NCBI RefSeq assembly: GCF_004963255.1
Contig: NZ_SUGA01000011.1
Location: forward strand, 62,001-126,000
Source: Mesorhizobium sp.
GTDB taxonomy: Bacteria > Pseudomonadota > Alphaproteobacteria > Rhizobiales > Rhizobiaceae
Direction of reading: 5' to 3'
Length of the DNA stretch: 64,000 nucleotides
Shown piece after piece: positions 1-9,798 of the stretch; the first letter of the stretch is position 1; every line of letters starts with the position of its first letter. The position numbers and the translations under genes were made by a program. The notes under the pieces are model-generated. The model was not told the origin of the DNA and did not search any database. It worked only from the letters and a program-made list of their open reading frames with translations.

Positions 1-1319
1 TAGGGCGTCACATAGGTGGCGATGTTGGCGTGATTGATCTGCTGGTTCTGCGTCAGGAGCGCCGTGACCACCGAGATGCCGACGCTGGAGCCGATGTTGC
101 GCGACAGATTGTAGAGGCCGGTGCCTTCCGCGCGCCGCTCCGGGGCCAGGGTGGCGAAGGTGATGGTGGTGAGCGGCACGAACAGGAAGCCGAGGCCCGC
201 ACCCTGGATGAAGCCGGTGCTGATGATCGTCCATTGCGAGACGTCCGGCGTCCAGCCGGTCATGTCGTACATCGCCCAGGCGGTTATCGCGAGGCCGATG
301 AACAGCAGCCAGCGCGTGTCGACCTTGCCGACGAGGCGGCCGACCAGGAACATGCAGGCCATGGTGCCGAGGCCGCGCGGCCCCATGACGATGCCGGCCG
401 TCACCACCGGATAGCCCATCAGCGTCTGCAGATAGGGCGTCATCAGGGCCAGCGAGGCGAGATAGGTGATGCCGATGATGAAGATGAAGATCATGCCGAC
501 GGCGAAGTTGCGGTCGAGGAACAGCCGCGGGTTCACGAAGGTGTCGCGCGCGGTGAAGGTGTGGACGATGAAGATGTAGAAGGCCGAGGCGCAGACCAGC
601 GCCTCGACGATGATCTCGGCCGAGGAGAACCAGTTGAGCTGCTCGCCGCGGTCGAGGAACATCTGCAGCGAGGCGATGGCGATCGAGAGCATGCCGAAGC
701 CCAGCCAGTCGAGCCTTGCCTTCAAGTCGAGCTTGGTTTCCTGGACGAACATCGAGACGCCGATAAAGGCCAGCGCGCCGATCGGCACGTTGATGTAGAA
801 GACCCAGCGCCAGGAGACGTTCTCGGTCAGCCAGCCGCCGATGACTGGCCCCAGCACCGGGCCGACCATGACCGAGACGCCGAACAGCGCCATGGCCGAG
901 CCGCGCTCCTCGACGCTGTAGATGTCGAGCAGAATCGACTGCGACAACGGCACCAGCGCCGCGCCGAACAGGCCCTGCAGCAGCCGGAAGCCGACGATCT
1001 GCGGCAGCGACTGGGCAAAGCCGCAGAGCACCGAGGCCACGACGAAGCCGGTGATCGCCACCAGAAGGATGCGCTTGCGGCCGAAGCGGTTGGCGAGATA
1101 GCCGGACGGCGGCGTCATCACCGCGGCGGCGACGATATAGGAGGTGAGCACCCAGTTGATCTGGTCGGCGCTGGCCGAGACGCTGCCCTGGATATAGGGC
1201 AGCGCGACGTTGGCGATGGTGGTGTCCAGCGCCTGCATGATGACCGCCAGGATGACGCAGGCGGTGATGGCGCCGCGATTGGCGACCACGGGCGCGCCTG
1301 TCGCGGAAGCCGTTGTCAT
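1..1319 (-). CDS. emrB: EmrB-type DHA2 multidrug efflux permease, 3' end outside window
   Basis: Inner-membrane proton-driven drug exporter of the major facilitator superfamily, DHA2 (14-helix) branch. The reverse strand is open from ATG at 1319 to the window edge, about 439 codons, so the C-terminus is missing. The translation starts MTTASATGAPVVANRGAI and then gives hydrophobic helices. The helix-1 signature ALDTTIANVALP and the loop motif GYLANRFGRKR are typical of EmrB/QacA. The start overlaps the emrA stop as ATGA, so the two are translationally coupled. It should work with the membrane fusion protein next door and an outer-membrane TolC channel that is not in the window. Substrates cannot be read from sequence. 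Confidence 0.93.
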   Translation of the reverse strand, partial: MTTASATGAPVVANRGAITACVILAVIMQALDTTIANVALPYIQGSVSASADQINWVLTSYIVAAAVMTPPSGYLANRFGRKRILLVAITGFVVASVLCGFAQSLPQIVGFRLLQGLFGAALVPLSQSILLDIYSVEERGSAMALFGVSVMVGPVLGPVIGGWLTENVSWRWVFYINVPIGALAFIGVSMFVQETKLDLKARLDWLGFGMLSIAIASLQMFLDRGEQLNWFSSAEIIVEALVCASAFYIFIVHTFTARDTFVNPRLFLDRNFAVGMIFIFIIGITYLASLALMTPYLQTLMGYPVVTAGIVMGPRGLGTMACMFLVGRLVGKVDTRWLLFIGLAITAWAMYDMTGWTPDVSQWTIISTGFIQGAGLGFLFVPLTTITFATLAPERRAEGTGLYNLSRNIGSSVGISVVTALLTQNQQINHANIATYVTP

Positions 1320-2608
1320 GACTTTGGTCCGGATTGCTTGAAGAGGTTGGCGATGAAGTCGGGCAGGCCGCGGGCGTGACCGGTGTCGATGTCGACCACG
1401 GCGCTCATGCCTCCGCGCAGCGGCGGCTTGCCGTCCGGATCGTCGATCGTCACGCGCATCGGGATGCGTTGCACGACCTTGACCCAGTTTCCGCTGGTGT
1501 TCTGCGCCGGCAGCAGCGAGAAGCTGGACGACGACGCAGGGCTGATCGAGCCGACCGTGCCGTGCCAAACCTCGCCCGGATAGCCGTCGATGCTGATCGT
1601 CGCCTTCTGGCCGGGGCGCACATAGGTGAGCTCGGTTTCCTTCGGCTCGGCCGCGATCCAGATGTCGGTCGACGACACCAGGCTGAAGGCCGGCTGCGAG
1701 GCCGGCAGGTACTTGCCGACCTGCAGCGCGTCGACATTGGTGACGATGCCGTCGAACGGCGCCTTGACGACGGAGTCGTTGAGGTTGCGCTGCGCATCGT
1801 CCACCGCCGACTGAGCCTGCAGGTAGAACGGGTTCTGCTCGACCGGCTGGCTGGCGTCGCCGCCGAGCTGGGCAAGCATCGCCTGCGCCTGCGCCTTGGC
1901 GACGGTCACCTTCTGGCGGGCCGCGATCAGATCGTGCTGGGCGCTGTCGAAGGTCGCCTTGGAGGCGGTCGAGGTCTTGAGCAGGTCCTGCTGACGCTGG
2001 AAGGCGGACTCATAATAGGGAATGTCGGCTTCGGCCTGGTCGATCGAGGCCAGCGACTGCTGATAGCTCGCCTGCAGCGTCAGCACCTGGTTGCGCACGG
2101 TGCCGAGCTGCGCCTTGGCGCCGGCGAGCGCGGTCTCGAACGAGGCGGGCCGCAGGCGGAAGAGCACATCGCCCTTCTTCACCGCCTGGTTGTCGTGCAC
2201 ATCGATCTCGTCGACGGTGCCGGAGACGTCGGTCGAGACGCCGAGCGACTGCGCCTGGATATAGGCGTTGTCGGTGGTCATGACCTGGCCGCCGACGACA
2301 TAGTAGTAGCCGCCGGCCACCAGCGCGACCGGCAGCAGCGCGAACAGGATCGGCCGCGTCAGGCTGCGGCGCGGCTTGGCGGGAGCAGGCGGAGCCACCG
2401 TGACGGAAGCCGGCTTCGGCTGCGCCGAGGGAGCCTCCAGCGTAGCCGGCTCCGGCGCCACGGGCGCTTCCAGCTCATCGTCCTCGACGACAGGCGGGGC
2501 ACCGCGCCTTTGCTCGCGCTGGCTGTCCAGGCGAATGACCTGGTCGCTTGCTCTTTCGCCGGCATTTTCTCCGTCGGCGGGCTTTCTGGGTGAGGTTCCT
2601 TCAGACAT
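1316..2608 (-). CDS. emrA: EmrA/HlyD-family membrane fusion protein
   Basis: Periplasmic adaptor linking the EmrB permease to an outer-membrane channel, 430 aa. Residues 1-85 are charged and Pro/Ala-rich, probably cytosolic and disordered. One membrane anchor follows (PILFALLPVALVAGGYYYVV, about 87-106), then the barrel-sandwich start TTDNAYIQAQ, a coiled-coil hairpin and a closing half motif VVKAPFDGIVTNV. The N-terminal extension is longer than in E. coli EmrA. The start overlaps the marR stop by 8 nt and has GGGAGAAAG just upstream. It lies between marR and emrB in one operon, the E. coli emrRAB order. Confidence 0.92.
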   Translation of the reverse strand: MSEGTSPRKPADGENAGERASDQVIRLDSQREQRRGAPPVVEDDELEAPVAPEPATLEAPSAQPKPASVTVAPPAPAKPRRSLTRPILFALLPVALVAGGYYYVVGGQVMTTDNAYIQAQSLGVSTDVSGTVDEIDVHDNQAVKKGDVLFRLRPASFETALAGAKAQLGTVRNQVLTLQASYQQSLASIDQAEADIPYYESAFQRQQDLLKTSTASKATFDSAQHDLIAARQKVTVAKAQAQAMLAQLGGDASQPVEQNPFYLQAQSAVDDAQRNLNDSVVKAPFDGIVTNVDALQVGKYLPASQPAFSLVSSTDIWIAAEPKETELTYVRPGQKATISIDGYPGEVWHGTVGSISPASSSSFSLLPAQNTSGNWVKVVQRIPMRVTIDDPDGKPPLRGGMSAVVDIDTGHARGLPDFIANLFKQSGPKS

Positions 2609-3065
2609 GGACTTTCTCCCGGTCGACGGCCGGCTGGGTGCAGGCCTCGATCAGATTGGATTTGATCAGGCAAAGGGTTTGCAGCAGTTGCTGCTGCGCG
2701 TCCGCGGACAGGCCGGCAAAGGCTTCGTCGCGCGTTTTCCGACCGTTGCTGCGCATCACTTCAATCAGTGGATGCGCCTTCGGGGTCAGATAGATAAGCC
2801 ACGCCCGGCGGTCGGCCGGATCGGGCCGGCGCTCGATGAAGCCGCGCGCTTCCATCTTGTCGAGCAACCTTGCGAGCGTGATCGGCATGATCTCGATGAG
2901 GTCGGCCAGCTTGTTCTGGTGGATGCCCTCATGCACCGAAAGCTGAGCCAGGACCTGCCATTGCGCGCGGGTCAACCCAAAGGCGCGCGAGCGCTGCTCG
3001 AAACGCTTCCTGAGCAGGCGCGCGACATCGTGCAGCACGAAGCTGATATTGGGTGAGGAGGGCAT
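2601..3065 (-). CDS. MarR-family regulator of the emrAB operon
   Basis: Winged-helix repressor of 154 aa, the usual MarR length. The core HQNKLADLIEIMPITLARLL is the DNA-reading helix region, followed by wing motif RRPDPADRRAWLIYLT, where DxRxxxxxLT is the family signature. It is the first gene of a marR-emrA-emrB operon, so it most likely represses its own operon and is released by efflux substrates, as EmrR (MprA) does in E. coli. The promoter must lie in 3066-3231. An AT-rich stretch flanked by GCATG (3102-3106) and CATGC (3118-3122) there is a possible operator. Orthology to emrR is inferred from gene order. Confidence 0.9.
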   Translation of the reverse strand: MPSSPNISFVLHDVARLLRKRFEQRSRAFGLTRAQWQVLAQLSVHEGIHQNKLADLIEIMPITLARLLDKMEARGFIERRPDPADRRAWLIYLTPKAHPLIEVMRSNGRKTRDEAFAGLSADAQQQLLQTLCLIKSNLIEACTQPAVDREKVHV

Positions 3066-3231
3066 GGGAGAACTTCGGAGTCGGTGGACAAACTTTCGTG
3101 AGCATGCTTATTATCATCATGCACATAATCCCGCTGGACGCGGAGCGCAAGACCGACTAAGGCGCTTGGTAAAAATATCGCATAGGCCAGAACCCGCCGG
3201 ACCGGCTTGGGTTTTCGGCAAGGACAAGACG

Positions 3232-3546
3232 ATGAACCGGCTCAAGATCACCATGCTGGCGCTGCTCATGGGATACGCTTTTCCAGCCGCGGCGAAGGAC
3301 GCGGTGAGCTGCGGCGGGGCGGCGATGCTGGGCGGCGCGCAGCTCAACTGCAGCCACGTGCAACCCAAGGCGCCGCCGCAATTCTGCACCTTCAGCTGGG
3401 CGCTGCACACGATGGCCGGCGACCAGAAAATCGTCGAAGGCAGCTTCTCGCTGCCGCCAGGAGCGTCGAACATTCAGGTCTATCAGGGCAGCGGCTTCGA
3501 CAGCGCCCTCTCCAACCCGATCGTGATCTGCCGCGGCAGCCACTGA
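3232..3546 (+). CDS. Small secreted protein, unknown function
   Basis: 104 aa. An N-terminal Sec signal peptide (MNRLKITMLALLMGYAFPAA, probable cleavage after AAA at about 21) leads a mature domain of about 83 residues. It has four cysteines (27, 40, 52, 100), which could form two periplasmic disulfides. I do not recognise the family. A longer frame from 3049 is open, but ATG 3232 is chosen because it places the signal peptide at the N-terminus. It is divergent from marR across 166 bp and could share that regulatory region. A relation to the efflux operon is not shown. Confidence 0.7.
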   Translation: MNRLKITMLALLMGYAFPAAAKDAVSCGGAAMLGGAQLNCSHVQPKAPPQFCTFSWALHTMAGDQKIVEGSFSLPPGASNIQVYQGSGFDSALSNPIVICRGSH

Positions 3547-3624
3547 ACGGTTGGTGCCGCGGCCGGATCACGTTAGTTTGATCGGACGTTGACCGCGCCG
3601 GAACCCACTGTCTCTCTGTTTTTA

Positions 3625-3653
3625 CCGCTCACACTTTTCCTGGAACTGTTCTA
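3625..3653. repeat. Half copy of repeat family B
   Basis: The bases ACCGCTCACACTTTTCCTGG and the following AACTGTTCT match the right half of the family B palindrome seen in full at 32250-32296. The left arm is missing here. It lies 18 bp upstream of the acetyltransferase start. Confidence 0.6.
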
Positions 3654-3670
3654 GCCACGGAGGGACCGCG

Positions 3671-4309
3671 ATGACCGGACCCAATCCCAACATCAAGCAT
3701 CCGATCGCGACGTATCCGCGCGTCGGCTTCCTGAAGCCGCTGGTGACGTCGCCCAACATCGAGATCGGCGACTTCACCTACTACGACGATCCCGACGGTC
3801 CCGACAAATTCGCCGAAAAATGCGTGCTGCACCACTACGACTTCATCGGCGACCGGCTGGTGATCGGTAAGTTCTGCGCCATCGCCGAAGGCGCGCGCTT
3901 CATCATGAACGGCGCCAACCACGCCATGTCCGGATTCTCGACCTATCCGTTCAACATCTTCGGCCATGGCTGGGAGGAAGGGTTCGATCCCGAGACCTGG
4001 TCGCGGGAGATCCGCGGCGACACCGTTGTCGAAAATGACGTGTGGATCGGCATGGATGCGGTGATCATGCCGGGCGTCAGGATCGGCAATGGCGCCATCG
4101 TTGCGGCGAAATCGGTTGTCACGCACGACGTGCCGCCTTATGCGATCGTCGCCGGCAATCCGGCAAGGATAGTGAAGATGCGCTTCGACGAATTCACGGT
4201 CCGGCGGCTTTTGAAGGCGGCCTGGTGGGACTGGCCGGTCGACAAGATCAGCCGCAACCTCAACGCCATTCGCGGCGCCGACATTGCAAAACTGGAGGCT
4301 GCGGCTTGA
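3671..4309 (+). CDS. CatB/Vat-type xenobiotic O-acetyltransferase
   Basis: Left-handed beta-helix (hexapeptide repeat) acetyl-CoA transferase, 212 aa, the standard length for the CatB/Vat group that acetylates chloramphenicol or streptogramin A. The catalytic His region is [13 protein letters not shown] (His about 84), and [12 protein letters not shown] matches the family loop. Hexapeptide coils follow from [18 protein letters not shown] through [25 protein letters not shown] precedes the ATG. Many chromosomal members act on unknown small molecules, so resistance is not proven. The stop overlaps the likely TTG start of engB, so the two are probably cotranscribed. Confidence 0.88.
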   Translation: MTGPNPNIKHPIATYPRVGFLKPLVTSPNIEIGDFTYYDDPDGPDKFAEKCVLHHYDFIGDRLVIGKFCAIAEGARFIMNGANHAMSGFSTYPFNIFGHGWEEGFDPETWSREIRGDTVVENDVWIGMDAVIMPGVRIGNGAIVAAKSVVTHDVPPYAIVAGNPARIVKMRFDEFTVRRLLKAAWWDWPVDKISRNLNAIRGADIAKLEAAA

Positions 4310-4977
4310 GCGCGCCCAACACGAAAAGCGACAAGATGGCGATCGATCCGGAGCTGTTCACCCGCGGCTGGATCTTCATCCGCGGCGTGCCGTCGATGAA
4401 ATTCCTGCCGCCGGAAGGACCGCCGGAGATCGCCTTTGCCGGCCGCTCCAATGTCGGCAAGTCGTCGCTGATCAACGCGCTGGTCGGCCACAAGGGCCTG
4501 GCGCGCACCTCCAACACGCCGGGGCGCACGCAGGAGCTCAACTATTTCGTGCCGGACGGGTTTTCCGGCGAAGGCGCCGACCTGCCGCCGATGGCGCTGG
4601 TCGACATGCCCGGCTACGGCTATGCCAGCGCGCCGAAGGACAAGGTCGATGAGTGGACGAAGCTCATCTACGAATATCTGCAGGGCCGCGTGACGCTGAA
4701 GCGCGTCTATGTGCTGATCGACGCGCGCCACGGCATCAAGGCCAAGGACGAGGAAGTGCTGACCCTGCTCGACAAGGCGGCGGTGTCCTACCAGGTGGTG
4801 CTGACCAAGACCGACAAGATCAAGGCCGCCGGCGTGCCGAGGCTGATCGAGGAGACGCTGGCCAAGATCAAGAAGCGGCCGGCGGCTTTTCCGGTGGTCC
4901 TGGCGACGTCATCAGAAAAAGCCTCGGGTCTCGACGAGCTTCGCGCCGCGATCGTGCTGGTGGCGAACGGCGGCTGA
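4306..4977 (+). CDS. engB: Ribosome-biogenesis GTP-binding protein YihA/YsxC (EngB)
   Basis: Essential GTPase needed for late assembly of the large ribosomal subunit. The motifs are all present: G1 [11 protein letters not shown]2 region [12 protein letters not shown]3 DMPGYGYA, G4 TKTDK and G5 ATSSEK. The start is taken as TTG 4306, which overlaps the stop of the upstream acetyltransferase and has GGAGG at 4294-4298, 7 nt away. The in-frame ATG at 4336 has no ribosome site. With TTG the protein is 223 aa, normal for the family. In related bacteria as I know them argB follows directly; here argB is 11.6 kb away. Confidence 0.95.
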   Translation: MSAPNTKSDKMAIDPELFTRGWIFIRGVPSMKFLPPEGPPEIAFAGRSNVGKSSLINALVGHKGLARTSNTPGRTQELNYFVPDGFSGEGADLPPMALVDMPGYGYASAPKDKVDEWTKLIYEYLQGRVTLKRVYVLIDARHGIKAKDEEVLTLLDKAAVSYQVVLTKTDKIKAAGVPRLIEETLAKIKKRPAAFPVVLATSSEKASGLDELRAAIVLVANGG

Positions 4978-5006
4978 CGCCGTCCCCTGAGGCCGATCAG
5001 CCGGGA

Positions 5007-7502
5007 TCAGTCCGTCTCTTCGCGTTCCGGCTCGCGATCGCGCCGGCCGGTGAGGATCTCGCGCTTGCCGACATGGTTGGGGGCGCCGACCAGACCTTCC
5101 TTTTCCATGCGCTCGACCAGCGAGGCGGCGCGGTTGTAGCCGACGCCGAGGCGGCGCTGGATGTAGGAGGTCGAGCATTTCTTGTCGCGCTTGACCACCT
5201 TGACCGCCTCCTCAAAGAGCGCGTCGCCATCTTCCTCGGCGATCGAGCTTTTGTCGAAGACCGGGCCGGTATCGGCCGCCTCTTCAGCCTCCTCCTCGTC
5301 GGCGGTGACGGTGTCGAGATATTCGGGACGTCCCTGCGCCTTCAGATGCGCCACGACATGCTCGACCTCGAGATCGGAAACGAACGGGCCGTGCACGCGT
5401 GAGATGCGCCCGCCGCCGGCCATGTGCAGCATGTCGCCCTGGCCGAGCAGCTGTTCCGCGCCCTGCTCGCCGAGGATGGTGCGGCTGTCGATCTTCGACG
5501 TCACCTGAAAGGAGATGCGGGTGGGGAAATTGGCCTTGATCGTGCCGGTGATGACGTCGACCGAGGGGCGTTGCGTCGCCATGATCAGATGGATGCCGGC
5601 GGCGCGCGCCATCTGCGCCAGGCGCTGGATGGCGCCTTCGATCTCCTTGCCGGCCACCATCATCAGGTCGGCCATCTCGTCGACGATGATGACGATATAG
5701 GGCATCGGCGCGAGGTCGATGACGCGCTCCTCGAACAGCGGCTCGCCGGTGCCCTTCTCGAAGCCCGCCTGCACCTGCATGGTCACGACCTCGCCCTTGT
5801 CACGGGCGCTTGCCGCGCGCTGGTTGTAGCCGTCGATGTTGCGCACGCCGAGGCGCGCCATCTTGCGATAGCGGTCCTCCATCTCGCGCACCGCCCATTT
5901 GAGCGCCGTGACCGCCTTCTTGGGATCGGTGACGACCGGCGTCAGCAGATGCGGGATGCCGTCATAGACGGAGAGCTCCAGCATCTTGGGATCGACCATG
6001 ATGAGGCGGCATTCCTCCGGCTTCATCCGGTAAAGCAGCGACAGGATCATGGTGTTGATGGCGACAGACTTGCCGGAGCCGGTGGTGCCCGCCACCAGCA
6101 GATGCGGCATCTTGGCGAGCTCGGCGATGACCGGTTCGCCGCCAATCGTCTTGCCGAGGCCGAGCGCCAGCTTGCAGGAGGTGTTGCGGAAACCGGCCGA
6201 TCCGATCAGCTCGCGGAAATAGACGGTCTCGCGCGTCTCGTTGGGCAATTCGATGCCGATGACATTGCGGCCCGGCACCACGGCGACGCGCGCCGAGATC
6301 GCCGACATCGAGCGGGCGATGTCGTCGGCGAGCCCAATGACGCGGCTCGATTTCACGCCCGGCGCCGGCTCGAATTCGTAAAGGGTGACCACCGGACCCG
6401 GCCGGACATGGATGATCTCGCCCTTGACGCCGAAATCCTCCAGCACGCTTTCGAGCAGATCGGCATTCTGCTCCATCCGCTCCTGCGACATGTAGAAGCC
6501 CTGGCCTTCGGGCGGCATCTGCAGGAGTTCCTCGGAGGGAAGCTCGTAGCCGACGGAAGTCGGCAACGGCACGACCTCGCCGGCGATGGGCAGGGAGGGT
6601 GCCTGCCTTGCCATCCTTGCGTTTGCCGGCGCGGGAACCGGCATGGTCTCGGCAGGTGTGATCTGGGCGGCCACTGGGACCGGTGTCGGCGCCGGAGCAG
6701 GGCTCATGTCCGCTGCGTTGGAGCGCCACTCGATGACCCGGTAGAACGATGTGGCCTCGCCCATAAAGGTGGCGCGGGGCGGCATCGGTTGCGCCGCCGG
6801 CGCCGGCATCGGCCTGACGGGTGGCGACGCCGGAGCCGCGGGGGTCTGGCCCGCTTCATTCAGGCGCGCCCGCGCCAGGCGCTCGGCGAGGAAAGCCATG
6901 CCGAATTCGAAGAAGGCATGATCGGAAAGATAGGACCAGCGCAGTCCGCTCGGGCGAGGCTTTTGTGCCGGAGCGGCGGTGGGCTGGAGCGGCGCAGCGG
7001 GAGCTACGGGCGTGGCGGCAGAAGGCGCGACGACCGGTTTGGCTTGCGCCGGCGCCGCTGCCCGAGCGGCGGGAGCTGCAGGAATCGTCCGAACTGAATT
7101 GGCTGCCGGCGGCGCGAGCGGTGCAGGCCGTACGGGCTCGCGGGCCGGTGTCCTGGCCGGCGCGGCATCTTCCTGCGGGGCGGCTCGCCGGGCGAGATCG
7201 GTGTCCGGCGTACGGGTGAACCGCACGTTTGGCGCGAGGAAGAAATAGTCCTGCCAGGCCGGGCGGCTGAACTCGCCATCGGCCGATTCGGACGACGCGG
7301 CGCGAGCCGCGTCCGATTCGCTTGCCGGCGCGACGCGCAGCGCGACCACCTGCCCCGTTTGCGTCTGCGGAACCCCTCCCCGGCGCCCGTCCGCGCCGCG
7401 ATCGTCCTCGCCCTGATGGGCGGAAGCGCCGGAAAGATTGGCACGGGGAAAACGCATGGATGTCATTCTCGAGACTCGCCGATTGAACGTCTCCCGAGAC
7501 AT
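5007..7502 (-). CDS. ftsK: FtsK/SpoIIIE-family DNA translocase lacking membrane segments
   Basis: Hexameric ATP-driven double-strand DNA pump used in chromosome segregation, 831 aa. Residues 1 to about 330 are Pro/Ala-rich and low complexity with no hydrophobic helix, unlike canonical FtsK with four N-terminal membrane segments. The motor follows: Walker A GTTGSGKS at about 470-478, Walker [14 protein letters not shown] at about 600, and motif [14 protein letters not shown] winged-helix gamma domain ([19 protein letters not shown]) closes the protein and would read KOPS-like sites. It is probably a soluble paralogue, like Bacillus SftA, with a membrane FtsK elsewhere. The start is uncertain; ATGs at 7466 and 7457 are also in frame. 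Confidence 0.9.
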   Translation of the reverse strand: MSRETFNRRVSRMTSMRFPRANLSGASAHQGEDDRGADGRRGGVPQTQTGQVVALRVAPASESDAARAASSESADGEFSRPAWQDYFFLAPNVRFTRTPDTDLARRAAPQEDAAPARTPAREPVRPAPLAPPAANSVRTIPAAPAARAAAPAQAKPVVAPSAATPVAPAAPLQPTAAPAQKPRPSGLRWSYLSDHAFFEFGMAFLAERLARARLNEAGQTPAAPASPPVRPMPAPAAQPMPPRATFMGEATSFYRVIEWRSNAADMSPAPAPTPVPVAAQITPAETMPVPAPANARMARQAPSLPIAGEVVPLPTSVGYELPSEELLQMPPEGQGFYMSQERMEQNADLLESVLEDFGVKGEIIHVRPGPVVTLYEFEPAPGVKSSRVIGLADDIARSMSAISARVAVVPGRNVIGIELPNETRETVYFRELIGSAGFRNTSCKLALGLGKTIGGEPVIAELAKMPHLLVAGTTGSGKSVAINTMILSLLYRMKPEECRLIMVDPKMLELSVYDGIPHLLTPVVTDPKKAVTALKWAVREMEDRYRKMARLGVRNIDGYNQRAASARDKGEVVTMQVQAGFEKGTGEPLFEERVIDLAPMPYIVIIVDEMADLMMVAGKEIEGAIQRLAQMARAAGIHLIMATQRPSVDVITGTIKANFPTRISFQVTSKIDSRTILGEQGAEQLLGQGDMLHMAGGGRISRVHGPFVSDLEVEHVVAHLKAQGRPEYLDTVTADEEEAEEAADTGPVFDKSSIAEEDGDALFEEAVKVVKRDKKCSTSYIQRRLGVGYNRAASLVERMEKEGLVGAPNHVGKREILTGRRDREPEREETD

Positions 7503-7653
7503 AGGAAGCGATGGTTAACAGGTCCTTCCGAAAGCGCATGCCGGAGGGATGCCTATCGATAATTTCAGAGGGGTCGGCGGACGATCGCGACAAGACGCGG
7601 CGAGGCCTCCCAGCCTTGCTTCGCGCACTTTGGGATTCACGTGCCCGGTGCGG

Positions 7654-8352
7654 TCAGGCCGATTGCAGCGCCTTTTCCTCGGCGAGGAATTTTTCCGTGG
7701 CGTAGGCCTTGAGGAAGACGTCGACGCCGGATTTCACGACGCGCTCGATCTCGGCCTGGCTCGGCGCCTTGGTGCGGTAGGAAAAGATGCACTGCCGGAA
7801 CAAACCGGCGAGGCAGAGCTCGGTGAACTGATAGGCGGCAAGGTCGACATCGTCGATCTTGAGCAGGCCGCGCGCGACTGCCTCATCGAGGAAAACCATC
7901 ATCCGGTCGTGGCCGCGCTTCGGGCCGCGCTCGTAGAAACGCGCGCCGAGCTCGGGAATCCGGTCGGCGGCACCGACCACGGTGCGCTGCGCCTGGATGA
8001 CCCTGGCCGAGGTGATCTTGATCGAAAGCGCCATGCCGAACTTCACCAGCGTCTTGCGCAGGTCCTCGAAATGATCGAGCACCTCATACAAGTTCTTGAA
8101 GATGGTGCCGCGCTCTTCCTCGATGAGAGCCTCGAACAGCTCTTCCTTGTTTTCGAAATAGACGTAGATCGTGCCCTTGGAGACGCCGGCCTCGCGCGTG
8201 ATGTCGTTCATCGAGGCGGCCTCGAAGCCCTTGTCTATGAAGACGCGGCGGGCGCCTTCGATGATCTGGGCGCGCTTGACCGGGTCCTGCCCGGCCGCCG
8301 GGCGGCCCTTGCGTAAGTCGAGCAGATCGCTGTCCGCTGTCGTGTCGACCAT
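7654..8352 (-). CDS. TetR-family repressor of the second emrAB pair
   Basis: Transcriptional repressor of 232 aa. The N-terminal helix-turn-helix (RRVFIDKGFEAASMNDITRE, then AGVSKGTIYVYFENKEELF) is textbook TetR; the C-terminal ligand domain is divergent. Start ATG 8352 is preferred over ATG 8361 because AAGGA lies 9 nt upstream of 8352 but directly abuts 8361. The gene is divergent from emrA2. The gap holds two palindromes of the same design (8376-8393 and 8440-8457), one by each gene, as expected for a repressor of both itself and the pump. Confidence 0.92.
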   Translation of the reverse strand: MVDTTADSDLLDLRKGRPAAGQDPVKRAQIIEGARRVFIDKGFEAASMNDITREAGVSKGTIYVYFENKEELFEALIEEERGTIFKNLYEVLDHFEDLRKTLVKFGMALSIKITSARVIQAQRTVVGAADRIPELGARFYERGPKRGHDRMMVFLDEAVARGLLKIDDVDLAAYQFTELCLAGLFRQCIFSYRTKAPSQAEIERVVKSGVDVFLKAYATEKFLAEEKALQSA

Positions 8353-8375
8353 GGAAGTCATTCCTTGAAAATATT

Positions 8376-8393
8376 TCGAACCACTCGGTTCGA
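8376..8393. promoter_or_regulatory. Probable TetR operator 1
   Basis: A perfect inverted repeat TCGAACC-ACTC-GGTTCGA, with 7-bp arms and a 4-bp spacer. It lies 23 bp upstream of the tetR start codon, where it could block tetR transcription. The arms match those of operator 2. Confidence 0.75.
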
Positions 8394-8439
8394 TTTCCTC
8401 TTGATATGGTCCTCTTTCCGCGCTATGTCAATCGCCAAT

Positions 8440-8457
8440 TCGAACCGAACGGTTCAG
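8440..8457. promoter_or_regulatory. Probable TetR operator 2
   Basis: TCGAACC-GAAC-GGTTCAG has the same arm sequence and 4-bp spacer as operator 1. The inner 5 bp (GAACC/GGTTC) are perfectly symmetric. It lies 27 bp upstream of emrA2, suited to repress the efflux operon. Confidence 0.72.
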
Positions 8458-8484
8458 TCTGACTGACATCCAGAGAGATACCCA

Positions 8485-9678
8485 ATGTCCTCCAACGCGC
8501 CCGCCACCGCCGAAGTCCGCACGTTTCCCAACGCCAAGGTCCAGCCGTCGACCGAGGCTCCGGAAATCCCTGTCCAGCCCGCCGCTCCGGTTGCGACGCC
8601 CGCGGCTGAAGCACCCGCCAAGAAGAAGCGTTCGGTGCGCTCTTTCCTTTTGCCGATCATCGGCCTCGCCCTGCTCGGCGCCGGTTCCTACTATGGTTAT
8701 AACTACTGGACCGACGGCCGGTTCATGATCTCCACCGACGACGCCTATGTCCAGGCCGACATGTCGTTCGTGTCGCCGAAAATATCCGGTTATATCGACA
8801 AGGTGCTGGTGGGCGAGAACCAGCAGGTCAAGGCCGGCGATCCGCTGTTCGTGATCGACAATGGCGACTACAGGATAGCCGTCGCCCAGGCCGAAGCGCA
8901 GATCGCCACGCTGGCAAAGACGCTCGACCGCATCGACGCGCAAACCAAGGCGGCCCAGGCCTCGCTGTCGCAGGCTCAGGCGCAGAAGGTCGCCGACCAG
9001 GCCGCCGCCGACAACGCGGCGCGGGCTCAGGATCGCGCGGCGCAGTTGCTCAAGACCCGTGTCGGCACGCAGGCGCAGCTCGACGACGCCCAGACCGCGC
9101 TCGACCAGGCCAAGGCGGCGCTTGTCGGCGCCGACGCGCAGATCGCCGCGGCGCAGGCCAATATCGGCGTTCTGGAAGCCCAGCGCGCGGAGCAGGCCTC
9201 GACGCTCGCCTCGCTGCAGCTCACCCGCGACAAGGCCCAGCGCGACCTTTCCTTCACCGTGCTGAAGGCGCCTTATGACGGCGTCGTCGGCAACCGCTCG
9301 GTCGAGCAGGGCGACCTCGTCAGCCCCGGCCAGAAGCTCGCCGTCGTCGTGCCGATGGACAAGCTCTACATCGTCGGCAACTTCAAGGAGACGCAGCTCG
9401 GCCGCATGGTGCCCGGCGAGAAGGTCCGCATCACCGTCGACGCGATCGACGGCCAGAGCTTCGAAGGCACGGTCTCCTCGCTGGCGCCGGCTTCGGGCGC
9501 GGTGTTCTCGCTGCTGCCGCCGGAAAACGCCACCGGCAACTTCACCAAGGTGGTGCAGCGCGTGCCCGTGCGCATCGACGTGCCGGCCGACGTCTTGAAG
9601 ACCGGCAAGCTGCGCGCCGGCCTGAGCGTCGTCGTCGCGGTCGACAGCCGCACCGCGCCGGCCTCGACGACCAACTGA
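8485..9678 (+). CDS. emrA: EmrA/HlyD-family membrane fusion protein (second copy)
   Basis: 397-aa adaptor of a tripartite drug pump. A cytosolic Pro/Ala-rich stretch (1-50) leads one membrane anchor (FLLPIIGLALLGAGSYYGYN, about 54-73). Next come the biotinyl-lipoyl half motif STDDAYVQADMSFVSPKISG, a long Ala/Gln-rich coiled-coil hairpin (about 130-250), the second half motif LKAPYDGVVGNRSVEQGD and a beta barrel. GAGAGA precedes the ATG. It is followed 120 bp on by its EmrB partner and is controlled by the divergent TetR gene. It differs clearly from the copy at 1316-2608, so it is not a recent duplicate. Confidence 0.93.
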   Translation: MSSNAPATAEVRTFPNAKVQPSTEAPEIPVQPAAPVATPAAEAPAKKKRSVRSFLLPIIGLALLGAGSYYGYNYWTDGRFMISTDDAYVQADMSFVSPKISGYIDKVLVGENQQVKAGDPLFVIDNGDYRIAVAQAEAQIATLAKTLDRIDAQTKAAQASLSQAQAQKVADQAAADNAARAQDRAAQLLKTRVGTQAQLDDAQTALDQAKAALVGADAQIAAAQANIGVLEAQRAEQASTLASLQLTRDKAQRDLSFTVLKAPYDGVVGNRSVEQGDLVSPGQKLAVVVPMDKLYIVGNFKETQLGRMVPGEKVRITVDAIDGQSFEGTVSSLAPASGAVFSLLPPENATGNFTKVVQRVPVRIDVPADVLKTGKLRAGLSVVVAVDSRTAPASTTN

Positions 9679-9743
9679 ATTGGGGGGGCGGTTCGGTGGC
9701 CAATCGAGCGCCGAGCCGCCCAGCCTGTTTTATCCGTTTCGAC

Positions 9744-9784
9744 GCAATTCCGGAGCGCCACGCGCTTGTCTTCGAGAATTGCTT
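9744..9784. repeat. Degenerate copy of repeat family B
   Basis: GCAATTC at 9744-9750 and GAATTGC at 9778-9784 form the outer arms typical of family B, with a diverged middle. It sits between emrA2 and emrB2, next to the emrB2 ribosome site. Confidence 0.5.
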
Positions 9785-9798
9785 AAGGAGGCCATGAC

